A stretch of 64,000 nucleotides of DNA from Henriciella algicola. Lineage in GTDB: Bacteria; Pseudomonadota; Alphaproteobacteria; Caulobacterales; Hyphomonadaceae. The notes below the pieces were generated by a model that did no database searches, was not told the origin of the DNA, and saw only the letters and a program-made list of their open reading frames with translations. The stretch is taken from positions 124,001 to 188,000 of the forward strand of contig NZ_QWGA01000003.1 in the NCBI RefSeq assembly GCF_003576245.1. The letters are read 5' to 3'. The position numbers and the translations under genes are program-made. Below, piece after piece: positions 53,186 to 61,677 of the stretch. The stretch's first letter is position 1. Each line of letters starts with the position of its first letter.

Positions 53186-53929
53186 CTAACTCCAGTCCAG
53201 CCCGGCCTCGGACCGCGCAATACGTTCCAGAAGTTCGGTCCGCTCACCGCCCTTGCCGGTATAGATGTTGATCCCTGGCAGCAGCCGCATCGGCCCGGAC
53301 CGCAGCCCCTTGCGGGCCCGCACGATCACGCGCTTGGCATCCTCACCCGGGAAGGATCGGACAGGCAGGACCTCGATCTGGCCGGTGCGCCGCTCGATCA
53401 GGGACAGGATGCGCGCAAGCTCTGAGGCGCGGTGGATCATCACGAAGCGGCCCTTCGGCTTCAACACGTGCAGCATCCGCCCGATCCAGTCTTTCAGCGG
53501 CACCGTCTCCAGATAGGCGTCGGCCTTGCCCTCGCCGGGAGAGGTGATCGACCCGCCGCGAAAGAAAGGCGGGTTGGAGAAACAGAGGTCAAAGCGGTTC
53601 TCGATGGCGTCGGACAGCTCGCCCACATCCTGAAGCTCGATCGACATGCGCTCGCCAAAACCGTTCGCTTCAACGCCGAGACGGGCAAGCCCCGCAAGAC
53701 GCACATCACGCTCATAGCCGGTGAAGCGCATTTTCTTGAGGCGGTAAGCTGCCGGCAGGAGCGCCCCGCCTGCCCCGCAGCCAAACTCGGCCGCATCGCC
53801 GGTCATTTCAGGATCGAGCGCAGCCGACAGGAGAACACTGTCCGTTCCGGCGCGAAATCCGCGCCGTGGCTGGTAGACTTTCACCAGCCCGCCAAGGAAG
53901 GCGTCTTCAGTGACCTCGCCTTCAACCAT
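53186..53929 (-). CDS. tRNA1(Val) A37 N6-methyltransferase family (TrmN6-like)
   Basis: A 247-residue SAM-dependent methyltransferase. Motif I is DAAEFGCGAGGALLPAAY and the catalytic NPPF motif is in DLCFSNPPFFRGG at about residue 120; the N-terminal LVKVYQPRRGFRAGTDSVLL is typical of the TrmN6/YfiC family, which methylates A37 of tRNA(Val) or the HemK-related group. Start ATG 53929 overlaps the DUF2007 stop by 8 bp; GTG 53944 is an alternative. The conserved overlap suggests coupled translation. Confidence 0.85.
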   Translation of the reverse strand: MVEGEVTEDAFLGGLVKVYQPRRGFRAGTDSVLLSAALDPEMTGDAAEFGCGAGGALLPAAYRLKKMRFTGYERDVRLAGLARLGVEANGFGERMSIELQDVGELSDAIENRFDLCFSNPPFFRGGSITSPGEGKADAYLETVPLKDWIGRMLHVLKPKGRFVMIHRASELARILSLIERRTGQIEVLPVRSFPGEDAKRVIVRARKGLRSGPMRLLPGINIYTGKGGERTELLERIARSEAGLDWS

Positions 53930-54131
53930 CCTGGTCCAGTTCACTTAGAGCGCGCCGGGCGTCGTCTGCATCATCTTCGTGCACCACCACGCGCACTGGC
54001 ACCAGAGGGCCGCGCCCATCGATATAGGCGGTGTGCTCATCGAGCACGAAAACCTCGATTCCGGCCTCGGAAAGCAGATGTCTGATATAGCTCAGCTTGA
54101 CGGGGTCATTGGTGCGGAACACTTCTTCCAT
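53922..54131 (-). CDS. DUF2007-family small protein
   Basis: A 69-residue protein beginning MEEVFRTNDPVKLSYIRHLL, with SEAGIEVFVLDEHTAYID and the strand VPVRVVVHEDDADDARRAL, the typical DUF2007 (putative signal-transducing) build. AAGGGA precedes ATG 54131; an upstream open frame to 54209 has no such site. It overlaps the trmN6-like gene by 8 bp and is probably co-translated. The function is not established for the family. Confidence 0.85.
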   Translation of the reverse strand: MEEVFRTNDPVKLSYIRHLLSEAGIEVFVLDEHTAYIDGRGPLVPVRVVVHEDDADDARRALSELDQDG

Positions 54132-54231
54132 GCCATGTCCCTTCACTGCTGCGGTCCTGTACCGCATCGCTGGACCGCGGACGTATTCGTATGCATATGA
54201 CCTAGTCAATTGAGCTTAGCAGGAAATCTTT

Positions 54232-55245
54232 GTGACCACACCAGCGACAGCGCGCGAAACTTCCAGCCGGTCATCCGTCGTCGAACGTCTGAGCGGCATG
54301 CTCGAAAAGGACCTCGCCGCGGTTGAGACCCTGCTCAACGCCAAGGCTGCAAGCCCCGTCGATATTATCCCTGCCATGTCCGAGCATATCGTCTCGGCTG
54401 GCGGCAAACGCCTGCGCCCGATGATCACGCTCGCCGCCGCGCAGGCTGTCGGCACGGCCAATCCATCGACCCATTCGCTGGCCGCTGCGGTTGAGTTCAT
54501 CCACACCGCCACTTTGCTGCACGATGACGTAATCGATGAGAGCGACCTTCGCCGCGGCAAACCCGCCGCAAAGTCAATCTGGGGAAATTCTGCCTCAATC
54601 CTCGTTGGCGACTTCCTGTTCGCGCGCGCATTCACGCTCATGGTGGAAACCGGCTCGTTGGAAATCCTCGATATCCTCTCCAACGCCTCTTCGGTGATCG
54701 CAGAGGGCGAAGTTCGCCAGCTCGCCGCGCAAGGCAAGCCCGACCTTCCGACCGAAGACTACCTCGCCATCATCGAAGCCAAGACCGCTGCCCTCTTCGA
54801 AGCGGCTGCCCGCGCTGGCGCAATTTCTGGCGGCGGTTCAGATCACGCAGCCGCACTCGCCAGCTATGGCAAGAATCTCGGTCTCGCCTTCCAGATCGTC
54901 GATGACGTCCTCGACTATGGCGGCACGACTTCGGTGATCGGCAAGGTCGTCGGCGACGATTTTCGCGAAGGCAAGATCACCCTGCCCGTCATTATCGCTC
55001 GCCGCCGAGGCCGCGCCGAAGACCAGGCTTTCTGGGCCCGCGCGCTCGACCTCGACCAGCAGGAAGAAGGCGACCTCGCCCGCGCGATCCATCTTATCCG
55101 CACGACCGGTGCTGCCGAGGCGACGATTGCCGAAGCTGAGGCCTATGTCGGTCTCGCAAAGTCCGCGCTATCGACGCTGCCGGATACGCCATGGCGTACC
55201 CTTCTTGGTGAGCTTGCCGACTTCTGTATCCGGCGCGTCAGCTGA
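54232..55245 (+). CDS. ispB: Polyprenyl (octaprenyl-type) diphosphate synthase
   Basis: A 337-residue trans-prenyltransferase. The first Asp-rich motif is LLHDDVIDESDLRRGKPAAK (DDxxD) and the second is FQIVDDVLDYGG; SAGGKRLRPMITLAAAQAVG is the usual substrate-binding helix. It elongates all-trans polyprenyl chains from FPP and IPP, most likely for the ubiquinone side chain. Start GTG 54232 is preceded by AGGA. Chain length (IspB versus other) is inferred from overall similarity. Confidence 0.93.
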   Translation: MTTPATARETSSRSSVVERLSGMLEKDLAAVETLLNAKAASPVDIIPAMSEHIVSAGGKRLRPMITLAAAQAVGTANPSTHSLAAAVEFIHTATLLHDDVIDESDLRRGKPAAKSIWGNSASILVGDFLFARAFTLMVETGSLEILDILSNASSVIAEGEVRQLAAQGKPDLPTEDYLAIIEAKTAALFEAAARAGAISGGGSDHAAALASYGKNLGLAFQIVDDVLDYGGTTSVIGKVVGDDFREGKITLPVIIARRRGRAEDQAFWARALDLDQQEEGDLARAIHLIRTTGAAEATIAEAEAYVGLAKSALSTLPDTPWRTLLGELADFCIRRVS

Positions 55246-55278
55246 TATCCGCGCGCGGCTCAAATCTGCATTCTGCGA

Positions 55279-55327
55279 CACCGGCAGAAACACCGTCCAT
55301 ACACCGCCACTGCACCGTCAAAACACC
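55279..55327 (-). repeat. 11-bp-period GGTG direct-repeat array ahead of the TPR gene (5 units)
   Basis: On the plus strand CACC begins at 55279, 55291, 55302, 55313 and 55324: one 12-bp and three 11-bp steps. Read on the minus strand each unit is CGGTG followed by C or T and A or T, the same core and period as the arrays at 8788 and 11750. It ends 60 bp before ATG 55388, in a promoter position. Confidence 0.78.
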
Positions 55328-55387
55328 GGTGGTCAGTCGGCAAACCCGTTCTAGCTTGAAGGCCGATAATCCCGAAAGGATTGCCGC

Positions 55388-57349
55388 ATGAAGTTCCATC
55401 AGACCTCAGCCGTCGCCCTCTCCGCACTCGCGCTCGCCGCCTGCGCGACCGTGGAAACCACGCCGGAACAGACCTTTGAGATCTCTGAGGCTGACCAGGC
55501 CGCAGTGAACGCGAAAAAGTATGAAATTCTGGGCATTAGCCCCGAAACGGCGAATGATTTCGAGCTTTCTGACGCCGCCCTCGCCACCGCTGTGCGCGGC
55601 CCCGGCGGCGCCCCTGTTGGCCCGCTCGCCTATGCCTCCCCCGGCGATGCTGTGAAAGCTGGCGACATGGCCGCCTTCGTCGCCGCCATGAAGCTCAGCA
55701 TTGAGCGTAACGATTCCAACGTCCCCTTCGCCTCTGCCATCAGCTCCATCGATGCCGCTGCTGCCGAAGATTATGAACGCGCCCGGGACCTCGCGGATGT
55801 AGCGGCGGAAAGTGCAGAGCTCGCGCTGCTCGGCGGCTTCCTGAAAGCCTGGTACCTTGCGCTTGAAGGCGACTTTGACGCGGCCGTCGATGCTGAACTT
55901 GAGGTCGGATCGCGGCTGCCGGGTCTGACCGGTGACCTCTCTCTCGCCGCCATGCTGGAAGCAGCAGGCCGCGAGGAAGAAGCCCTTGCCGTCTATTCCG
56001 CCATCACCCCGTCAGAGATCGAAGCGCCCGAACACCAGTTCGATCCGCAGTCGATCATCTTCAGCCATGTGCGCCTCGTCATCTCGCGCCAGGCCCTGCT
56101 CCTGCGCCGTCTTGGCCGCGTGGAAGAAGCGGTGGAACTTTACCAGCGCCTCGCCGAAGCAGAACCTGAACGCGCCGCCACTTATGCTGCCGCCATCGAG
56201 CAGATAGAAACCGGCCGCGGCCTCGACGATGAAGCGCTGGATGTGGACACCGCCTTCGCCCGCACCATGGCGGACTATTCGCTGGCCCTCGCCTATCAGC
56301 GGATGATCCGGTCAGCCTTTGCAGGCCAGCAGGCGTCAGGTTTCGACGATACCAAGGCTGCCTTTGACCAGCTTGCCCTTCTCATCGACCCGGACAATGA
56401 AGACCTGCGCCTCGCAGTGATTGCCGACCTTTACGACGAGACGCTGTTTGAATCCGCCCTTCATGTCGCGGAAGTCGCGCCGGAAGAGACGGCCTCGCTG
56501 CAGCTTGCCAAAGCGCAATCCTATGTCCGGATGGAGCAGGCAGATGAGGCCCGCACCGCCCTTGATCGCGCGCTTGAACTTGCCGACGAAGACGAAAAGC
56601 TGAGCACGACCTCCAGCGCCATGCTGATCTACGCCCTCCTTGGCGAACAGGAAAGCGCGAGTGAGCTGGCTGAGACGACGCCGGACCTTGCCGAAACGGA
56701 TGCTGAAAAGGCCAGCGCCCATTCCACCAGCGCGACGATCTATTCCCAGTTCGGCAATTTCGAACGCGCCCTCTTCCATGCCGAAGCCGCGCGCGAACTG
56801 GACGATACGCATGAGCGGCGCATGGCACTTGCCAATGCGATGGCGGATGCAGGCCAGGTGGACGAGGCGCTACAGCTTATTCGCGCCGAAGCGCTGCGCC
56901 GGCCCAATGACCCTTACATGCTGAATACGCTCGGTTATTTCCTGATCGAGAACACCGACCAGTATTCTGAAGCCTACCGCGTCCTCGCCCGCGCCAATGC
57001 GCTCGCGCCGAATGACCCCTATATTGCTGACAGCTATGGCTGGGCACGCTATCGGCTTGGCGACCTGGAAGGCGCGGCCCGCTATATTGAGCTCGCCCGT
57101 CGCCTGCTTGAGCCAAATACCCATTGGGAAATCGAGGATCACCTTGGCGATATCTACTGGCATCTTGGCCGCGAAGATGAAGCCCGCGCTGCGTGGGAAC
57201 GCGCCCTAACGGACTACCCCCGCGAGGAGACTCGCCAGAACCTCGCCCGGAAGCTGGAAAATGGCCTTGAGGGCCCGCCACCAGAGAAGCAGCCCCTGCC
57301 TGACATTTCGCTCGGCGACGACCAGGAAGTGAACCGCCAGGACATCTGA
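55388..57349 (+). CDS. TPR-repeat lipoprotein, paralogue 1
   Basis: A 653-residue lipoprotein. Signal peptide VALSALALAACATVETT has lipobox LAAC. The body is tandem tetratricopeptide repeats, well formed toward the C-terminus (YMLNTLGYFLIENTDQYSEA, DPYIADSYGWARYRLGDLEG, and IEDHLGDIYWHLGREDEARA). TPR superhelices bind partner peptides; outer-membrane lipoproteins of this build help assemble envelope complexes, so a scaffold role is inferred. The 11-bp GGTG array lies upstream. The second, shorter TPR gene follows after about 100 bp. Confidence 0.85.
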   Translation: MKFHQTSAVALSALALAACATVETTPEQTFEISEADQAAVNAKKYEILGISPETANDFELSDAALATAVRGPGGAPVGPLAYASPGDAVKAGDMAAFVAAMKLSIERNDSNVPFASAISSIDAAAAEDYERARDLADVAAESAELALLGGFLKAWYLALEGDFDAAVDAELEVGSRLPGLTGDLSLAAMLEAAGREEEALAVYSAITPSEIEAPEHQFDPQSIIFSHVRLVISRQALLLRRLGRVEEAVELYQRLAEAEPERAATYAAAIEQIETGRGLDDEALDVDTAFARTMADYSLALAYQRMIRSAFAGQQASGFDDTKAAFDQLALLIDPDNEDLRLAVIADLYDETLFESALHVAEVAPEETASLQLAKAQSYVRMEQADEARTALDRALELADEDEKLSTTSSAMLIYALLGEQESASELAETTPDLAETDAEKASAHSTSATIYSQFGNFERALFHAEAARELDDTHERRMALANAMADAGQVDEALQLIRAEALRRPNDPYMLNTLGYFLIENTDQYSEAYRVLARANALAPNDPYIADSYGWARYRLGDLEGAARYIELARRLLEPNTHWEIEDHLGDIYWHLGREDEARAAWERALTDYPREETRQNLARKLENGLEGPPPEKQPLPDISLGDDQEVNRQDI

Positions 57350-57451
57350 TCACTTGTCCACATTGCATGACGGTAATGTGACCCGGTTTTCCTAGGAAAG
57401 TCCGGTCAGGCCGGGTATGGTAAAGTTCCAGGCCGGATATTGCGTAGGATC

Positions 57452-59221
57452 ATGATCAAAAAGCGCCATCTTTCAGCTGTGTTGACCGCCGCTTCGGTGT
57501 TTCTCGCCGGGTGTTCGTCCATGCCTGATTATGGGCTTGCCCTGTCCGAACGCTTCCAGAGCTCTGAAACGGCAGCGACCGAAAAGGTGGCAGAGCCAGA
57601 AGCCGTCGCGTCGACGAATGAGTTCAGCGACTTCCTGATCGCCCGCTATGCATCCCTGACGAACGATCCGCAGCAGGCCGCGCAACGCTATGCCGGTGTC
57701 GCACTGTCTGATACAGGCGATACCTCCATCACTGAGCGCGCGGTCTTTTCGGCATTGCTTGCCAATGATTTTGACCTCGCGCTGTCGGTGTCGAAAAGCG
57801 CTGATGAAACCGTGCTCGGCCAATCGAGTCTGCCGCGCCTGACACTGGCAGCGCATGCCATCTCCTCTGGCGACTATGACTCTGTGCCTGCCCTGACGAC
57901 CCGAGAGCGGTCCGGCCCTTTTTACGCGCTCGTGCTCGGTTCGCTTGAGGCATGGGCCCTGTTCGGCAAAGGCGACGTTGGACCGGCTGAGCTCACGCTA
58001 CTCGATGCAGCAGGCGAAGACCCGTATCTGCGCGACATCATGCTGAATTCGCTGGCGCTGATGGAAATCGCAGCCAGTCAGGATGTACAGGCGCTGGAGA
58101 CGCTCGGCGTTCTTGAGGAGAACCTCGCGCTCACCGCAGCCGCTGCCGAAAGCTATGCCCGCCTGCTGGCCAGCCGCGGGGAAGAAGCACACGCGATCAA
58201 CGTATTGTCAGTCTATCTCGAACAGGTCGGCTACAGCCCTGCCATCGAAGACACGCTGAACCGGATTGCTGCCGGTGAAGACCTTCCGGTAAAGCGCCTT
58301 AGCGCAGCAGAAGGCGCAGCGCTCTCCATCTATGTGCCTGCTGCCGCACTCGCCGCGCAGTCCACTGACGACCTGCCCGGTGTCTACTATTCCATCGCGC
58401 TCGAACTTGATCCCCAGCTGCATGCCGCCCGCGCCCTCTTTGCCGATGCGCTGGACCGGTCAGGCCGCAGCGGCGACGCCATCGACATGTTGCGCGCCAT
58501 TCCGGATGCCTCGCCCTATCATGTGACGGCCATTGGCCAGCTTGCCTGGGCCCTGCACCGCGCCGGCAACGATGAGGAAGCGCTGAGCCTTGCCATCGAA
58601 ACGCTGTCGGAAGATCCGGAACGCGACCTCAAGATCCAGATTGCTGACCTCCTCACCTCGCTCGAGGCTGACGAGGAAGCGCTCACCGCCTTCACCGAAG
58701 TCATCTCTGGCGACGAAGCACTGGGCGTTGGTGACTGGCGGCTTTACTATGCACGCGGCACGCTCAATGAGCGCCTCGGCAACTGGCCTGACGCTGAAAC
58801 CGACTTCCTGACGGCCAAGGCGCTGAACCCGTCCTCGCCGGAAGTTCTCAACCATCTTGGCTATAGCTGGGTGGATCGCGGCCTCCACCTTGAGCGCGGT
58901 ATGGACCTTATCCGTCAGGCGCTTTCGCTGCGCCCGAATAGCGGCGCCATCACGGACAGCCTTGGCTGGGGCTATTACAAGCTCGGCGACTTTGATCAGG
59001 CGGTCTATTATCTGGAGCTCGCCGCTGAGATTGAGCCTGACCTTGCCGAGATCATCGATCATCTGGGCGATGCCTACTGGATGACGGGCCGGCGGACCGA
59101 AGCGCGCTTCCAGTGGGAAAAGGCGCTCACGCTCCTTAATGATGACGAGCAGGAAATCCGGAAGATTGAGCGCAAGATGCTCACCGGTCCTGAAACGCAG
59201 GCGGCCAGCCGGGATAACTGA
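57452..59221 (+). CDS. TPR-repeat lipoprotein, paralogue 2
   Basis: A 589-residue lipoprotein with lipobox FLAGC (SAVLTAASVFLAGCSSMPDY). Degenerate TPRs fill the middle; the C-terminal four repeats are clear (VLNHLGYSWVDRGLHLERG, AITDSLGWGYYKLGDFDQAV, and EIIDHLGDAYWMTGRRTEAR) and align with the corresponding end of the preceding protein. ATG 57452 has AGGA directly upstream; the frame-open TTG at 57440 is less likely. Its stop overlaps the ispE start by 1 bp (TGATG), so it is coupled to isoprenoid synthesis genes by position. Confidence 0.87.
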   Translation: MIKKRHLSAVLTAASVFLAGCSSMPDYGLALSERFQSSETAATEKVAEPEAVASTNEFSDFLIARYASLTNDPQQAAQRYAGVALSDTGDTSITERAVFSALLANDFDLALSVSKSADETVLGQSSLPRLTLAAHAISSGDYDSVPALTTRERSGPFYALVLGSLEAWALFGKGDVGPAELTLLDAAGEDPYLRDIMLNSLALMEIAASQDVQALETLGVLEENLALTAAAAESYARLLASRGEEAHAINVLSVYLEQVGYSPAIEDTLNRIAAGEDLPVKRLSAAEGAALSIYVPAAALAAQSTDDLPGVYYSIALELDPQLHAARALFADALDRSGRSGDAIDMLRAIPDASPYHVTAIGQLAWALHRAGNDEEALSLAIETLSEDPERDLKIQIADLLTSLEADEEALTAFTEVISGDEALGVGDWRLYYARGTLNERLGNWPDAETDFLTAKALNPSSPEVLNHLGYSWVDRGLHLERGMDLIRQALSLRPNSGAITDSLGWGYYKLGDFDQAVYYLELAAEIEPDLAEIIDHLGDAYWMTGRRTEARFQWEKALTLLNDDEQEIRKIERKMLTGPETQAASRDN

Positions 59222-60081
59222 TGCTGGCTCCGGCCAAGATAAACCTCCTGCTCCATGTCGGAGCCGTAAAGGAAAATGGCCGGCATCCGCTGGATAGCCT
59301 CGTCATGTTCGCGGGCCCCGAAGCCTCTGACAGGGTCGAAGCGCGGCGCGCGACCAGCCTCAGCCTGCAGATTGACGGCTCCTTCGCTTCGCCCGACCTT
59401 GCGACCAGCGAAAACCTCGTCCTGAAAGCGCTGTCGGCCTGCGCGGTCCGCGGCCTGCGCGTGCCGCCGCTTGCCATTACCCTTTACAAGAACATCCCTG
59501 TTGCGGGCGGTCTTGGGGGCGGCTCTGCCGATGCAGGGGCGATGCTGCGACAGCTGGTGAAGCTCGGTACGATCACCGACCAGATTGCCTGGACGCTCGC
59601 TGCCAGTCTCGGCGGGGATGTGCCCGCCGCCTATGTATCGCAGGCCTGCAGGATGCAGGGCGAAGGCGAAGTCATCAAACCGGTCAGCGGCCTTCCGGAC
59701 CTGCCGACGCTTCTCGTGAATCCGAACATCGCCTGTCCGACGGGTCCGGTTTTCAGGGCTTTTGACGAGGCGAGCGGCAATCCGGGGCTCTCGCCGCTGG
59801 ACCTGCCGGCCTTTGAACACCCGCCTGAAATGATTGCCTGGCTGCGCAATAATAGCCGCAATGACCTCGAAGCCCCGGCCATCGGCCTGATCCCTGAAAT
59901 TGAAGGTGTACTGGACGCGATCAGGGGACTGCCGGGATGCGCGCTCAGCCGTATGTCCGGCTCTGGCGCGAGCTGTTTTGGCCTGTTTGAGACCCGCGCA
60001 GACCTTGTCGCCGCCGCCGATACGCTGAAATCGCAATATCCGCACTGGTGGGTGGCTCCCACGCTTCTCAAAGGCGGCTAG
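59221..60081 (+). CDS. ispE: 4-diphosphocytidyl-2-C-methyl-D-erythritol kinase IspE
   Basis: A 286-residue GHMP-family kinase of the methylerythritol phosphate pathway. N-terminal LAPAKINLLLHVGAV, the ATP-binding loop NIPVAGGLGGGSADAGAM at about residue 91, and the C-terminal SRMSGSGASCFGLF are all diagnostic. It phosphorylates CDP-methylerythritol. It overlaps the TPR lipoprotein gene by 1 bp and the glycosyltransferase gene starts 9 bp after it. Confidence 0.95.
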   Translation: MLAPAKINLLLHVGAVKENGRHPLDSLVMFAGPEASDRVEARRATSLSLQIDGSFASPDLATSENLVLKALSACAVRGLRVPPLAITLYKNIPVAGGLGGGSADAGAMLRQLVKLGTITDQIAWTLAASLGGDVPAAYVSQACRMQGEGEVIKPVSGLPDLPTLLVNPNIACPTGPVFRAFDEASGNPGLSPLDLPAFEHPPEMIAWLRNNSRNDLEAPAIGLIPEIEGVLDAIRGLPGCALSRMSGSGASCFGLFETRADLVAAADTLKSQYPHWWVAPTLLKGG

Positions 60082-60090
60082 GATCGGCGA

Positions 60091-61149
60091 ATGCCTGAGC
60101 TGATTCTCTATCCGGTCATCTGCCTTCTGGCGGGCCTTGTCTCTTATCTGGTGTGCCAGTTCAGCCGGAAATGGCGCGTGCTCGACATGCCGGACGGCCA
60201 GCGGAAGTTTCAGGCCGCGCCGGTGCCGCGCCTTGGCGGCGCTGGTATTCTGGCGGGCTTCTTCTCTGTCATCCTGCTCGCGGGCGTGCTCCACGCAGTG
60301 AACCCGCTCTGGCTCGGCAATGACTTCCTGCCCGGGAATGTTCGCGCCGTAGCGGTTGCGCTGGCGGCGAGCCTCGGCTTTGCCGCGATCGGTGCTGCTG
60401 ATGATATCAGCGACCTCAATGCCGTCCTTAAACTCGTCCTGCTGCTCGCCATCTGTATTGGCGCACCGCTTTTCGGCGTTGTGGTCCCGCAGCTTGATAG
60501 CCCGTTCGGAAATCTCACAGCGCCGGCACTGATGATTGCAGGCTCTGCCCTCTGGCTGCTCGTCTTTACTAATGCCGCCAATTTCATGGATGGCAGCAAT
60601 GGCCTCGCCATCGGCGTCCTCGCCTTCATGTTTTCCGGGCTTGGCGCGTCGCTCCTGCTCAGCGAAGCTGGCTGCTTCCCGTCCGGCCTGATCGCAATCA
60701 TCACGGCCTGCGCAGGCTTTCTCATCATCAATATGCGCGGCCAGCTCTATGCGGGCGATATCGGCGCGTTCGGCGTCAGTGCGCTCTTTGCGACGCTCGC
60801 CATCATCTCAGGCTTGTCTGTCTGGACGATTGCGACGCTCGCCCTGCCTATCCTGATCGATACGCTGATGACGCTGGTCCTTCGCGCCAAGCGCGGCGAG
60901 AGCCTGTTCACCGCGCACCGCGACCATGCCTATCAGGCGCTCATCAAGTCTGGCTGGAGCGCATGGGAAGTTGCCATTCTCTGGTGGGGGCTTGCCGCTG
61001 CCTGCGCAACCGGGGCGACGATTGGGGCAGCGGGCGGCGGCGCGCTACCCTTTGTTGTCTTCGTCTGTCTCGGCCTGCTTCTCGGCTTCGGCTGGGTCAG
61101 GGTTCAGAGATCTTGCGGCCAGATGGGCACGCGCCTGGTCCGAATTTAG
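60091..61149 (+). CDS. MraY/WecA-family phospho-sugar transferase
   Basis: A 352-residue polytopic membrane protein (about ten helices) that transfers a sugar-1-phosphate from a UDP-sugar to undecaprenyl phosphate. Diagnostic motifs: GAADDISDLNAV (catalytic Asp-rich), TNAANFMDGSNGLAIGV, LFTAHRDHAYQALIKSGW with its His, and PVPRLGGAGILAG. The HRDHAYQ end and lack of MraY-specific segments favour WecA-type enzymes (GlcNAc- or other polysaccharide-initiating) over MraY. AGGA precedes ATG 60091. Its 3' end overlaps the convergent gene by 105 bp. Confidence 0.9.
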   Translation: MPELILYPVICLLAGLVSYLVCQFSRKWRVLDMPDGQRKFQAAPVPRLGGAGILAGFFSVILLAGVLHAVNPLWLGNDFLPGNVRAVAVALAASLGFAAIGAADDISDLNAVLKLVLLLAICIGAPLFGVVVPQLDSPFGNLTAPALMIAGSALWLLVFTNAANFMDGSNGLAIGVLAFMFSGLGASLLLSEAGCFPSGLIAIITACAGFLIINMRGQLYAGDIGAFGVSALFATLAIISGLSVWTIATLALPILIDTLMTLVLRAKRGESLFTAHRDHAYQALIKSGWSAWEVAILWWGLAAACATGATIGAAGGGALPFVVFVCLGLLLGFGWVRVQRSCGQMGTRLVRI

Positions 61150-61650
61150 AACGAGAATGCCTGCCCCCGGCCGCCACATGAAGGCAAGCAGCAAACCGAA
61201 AAGCGCAAAACCGCCGCCGGCTGCCAGTGCAAAAAGCTCCATGCCGCGCCGTGCTTCCTGAGAGAAGACCATGCCGACGATGCCCGCCGCGATCATGGCG
61301 AGGCCAAGAAGGAAGAGTGTCCAGCGGGCGCCGCCGCCTACCCCGACCTTCATGGTGAGGTCGGGCTTCTTTTCAGCGACCTCTGCGACAATGGCCCGGC
61401 AAAGCGCCAGGAACTGCTCATTATTCTGGTCGCCCCGGGGCGCATTGCAGCCGATACGGTGGCGGGTTTCGCCCGTCTCGATATCCAGCCACGCGCTATG
61501 CGTTTGCCGGACCGTCATCTCACCAAAGTGAAGACCCGTGACATCGGCGAAGCTCAGATAGAGCTCCCCATTACAGGTCAGCATGCCGCTATCGACGGTC
61601 CAGTTGTCCCGCCCTCTCAGGAGGGCGGGTTTGAATTCGAAGCTTTGCAC
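61045..61650 (-). CDS. Predicted membrane protein, unknown
   Basis: A 201-residue protein with an N-terminal soluble beta domain (residues 1-95, containing DNWTVDSGMLTCNGELYLSF and a HSAWLDIETGETRHRIGCNA stretch) and two close transmembrane helices (FLLGLAMIAAGIVGMVF and LFALAAGGGFALFGLLLAFM), then a polar C-terminus. Start GTG 61650 with AGGAG seven bases upstream. Its last 105 bp are antisense to the transferase gene. Both frames look like real protein over the overlap, which is uncommon. Confidence 0.7.
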   Translation of the reverse strand: MQSFEFKPALLRGRDNWTVDSGMLTCNGELYLSFADVTGLHFGEMTVRQTHSAWLDIETGETRHRIGCNAPRGDQNNEQFLALCRAIVAEVAEKKPDLTMKVGVGGGARWTLFLLGLAMIAAGIVGMVFSQEARRGMELFALAAGGGFALFGLLLAFMWRPGAGILVLNSDQARAHLAARSLNPDPAEAEKQAETDEDNKG

Positions 61651-61677
61651 AGCGCGCTCCTGTTCAGGATGCGAACC

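Noticed and set aside
59074-60294. 406-codon open frame on the minus strand
   Set aside because: It is antisense to the second TPR gene, ispE and the start of the transferase gene, so it cannot be a single real gene.
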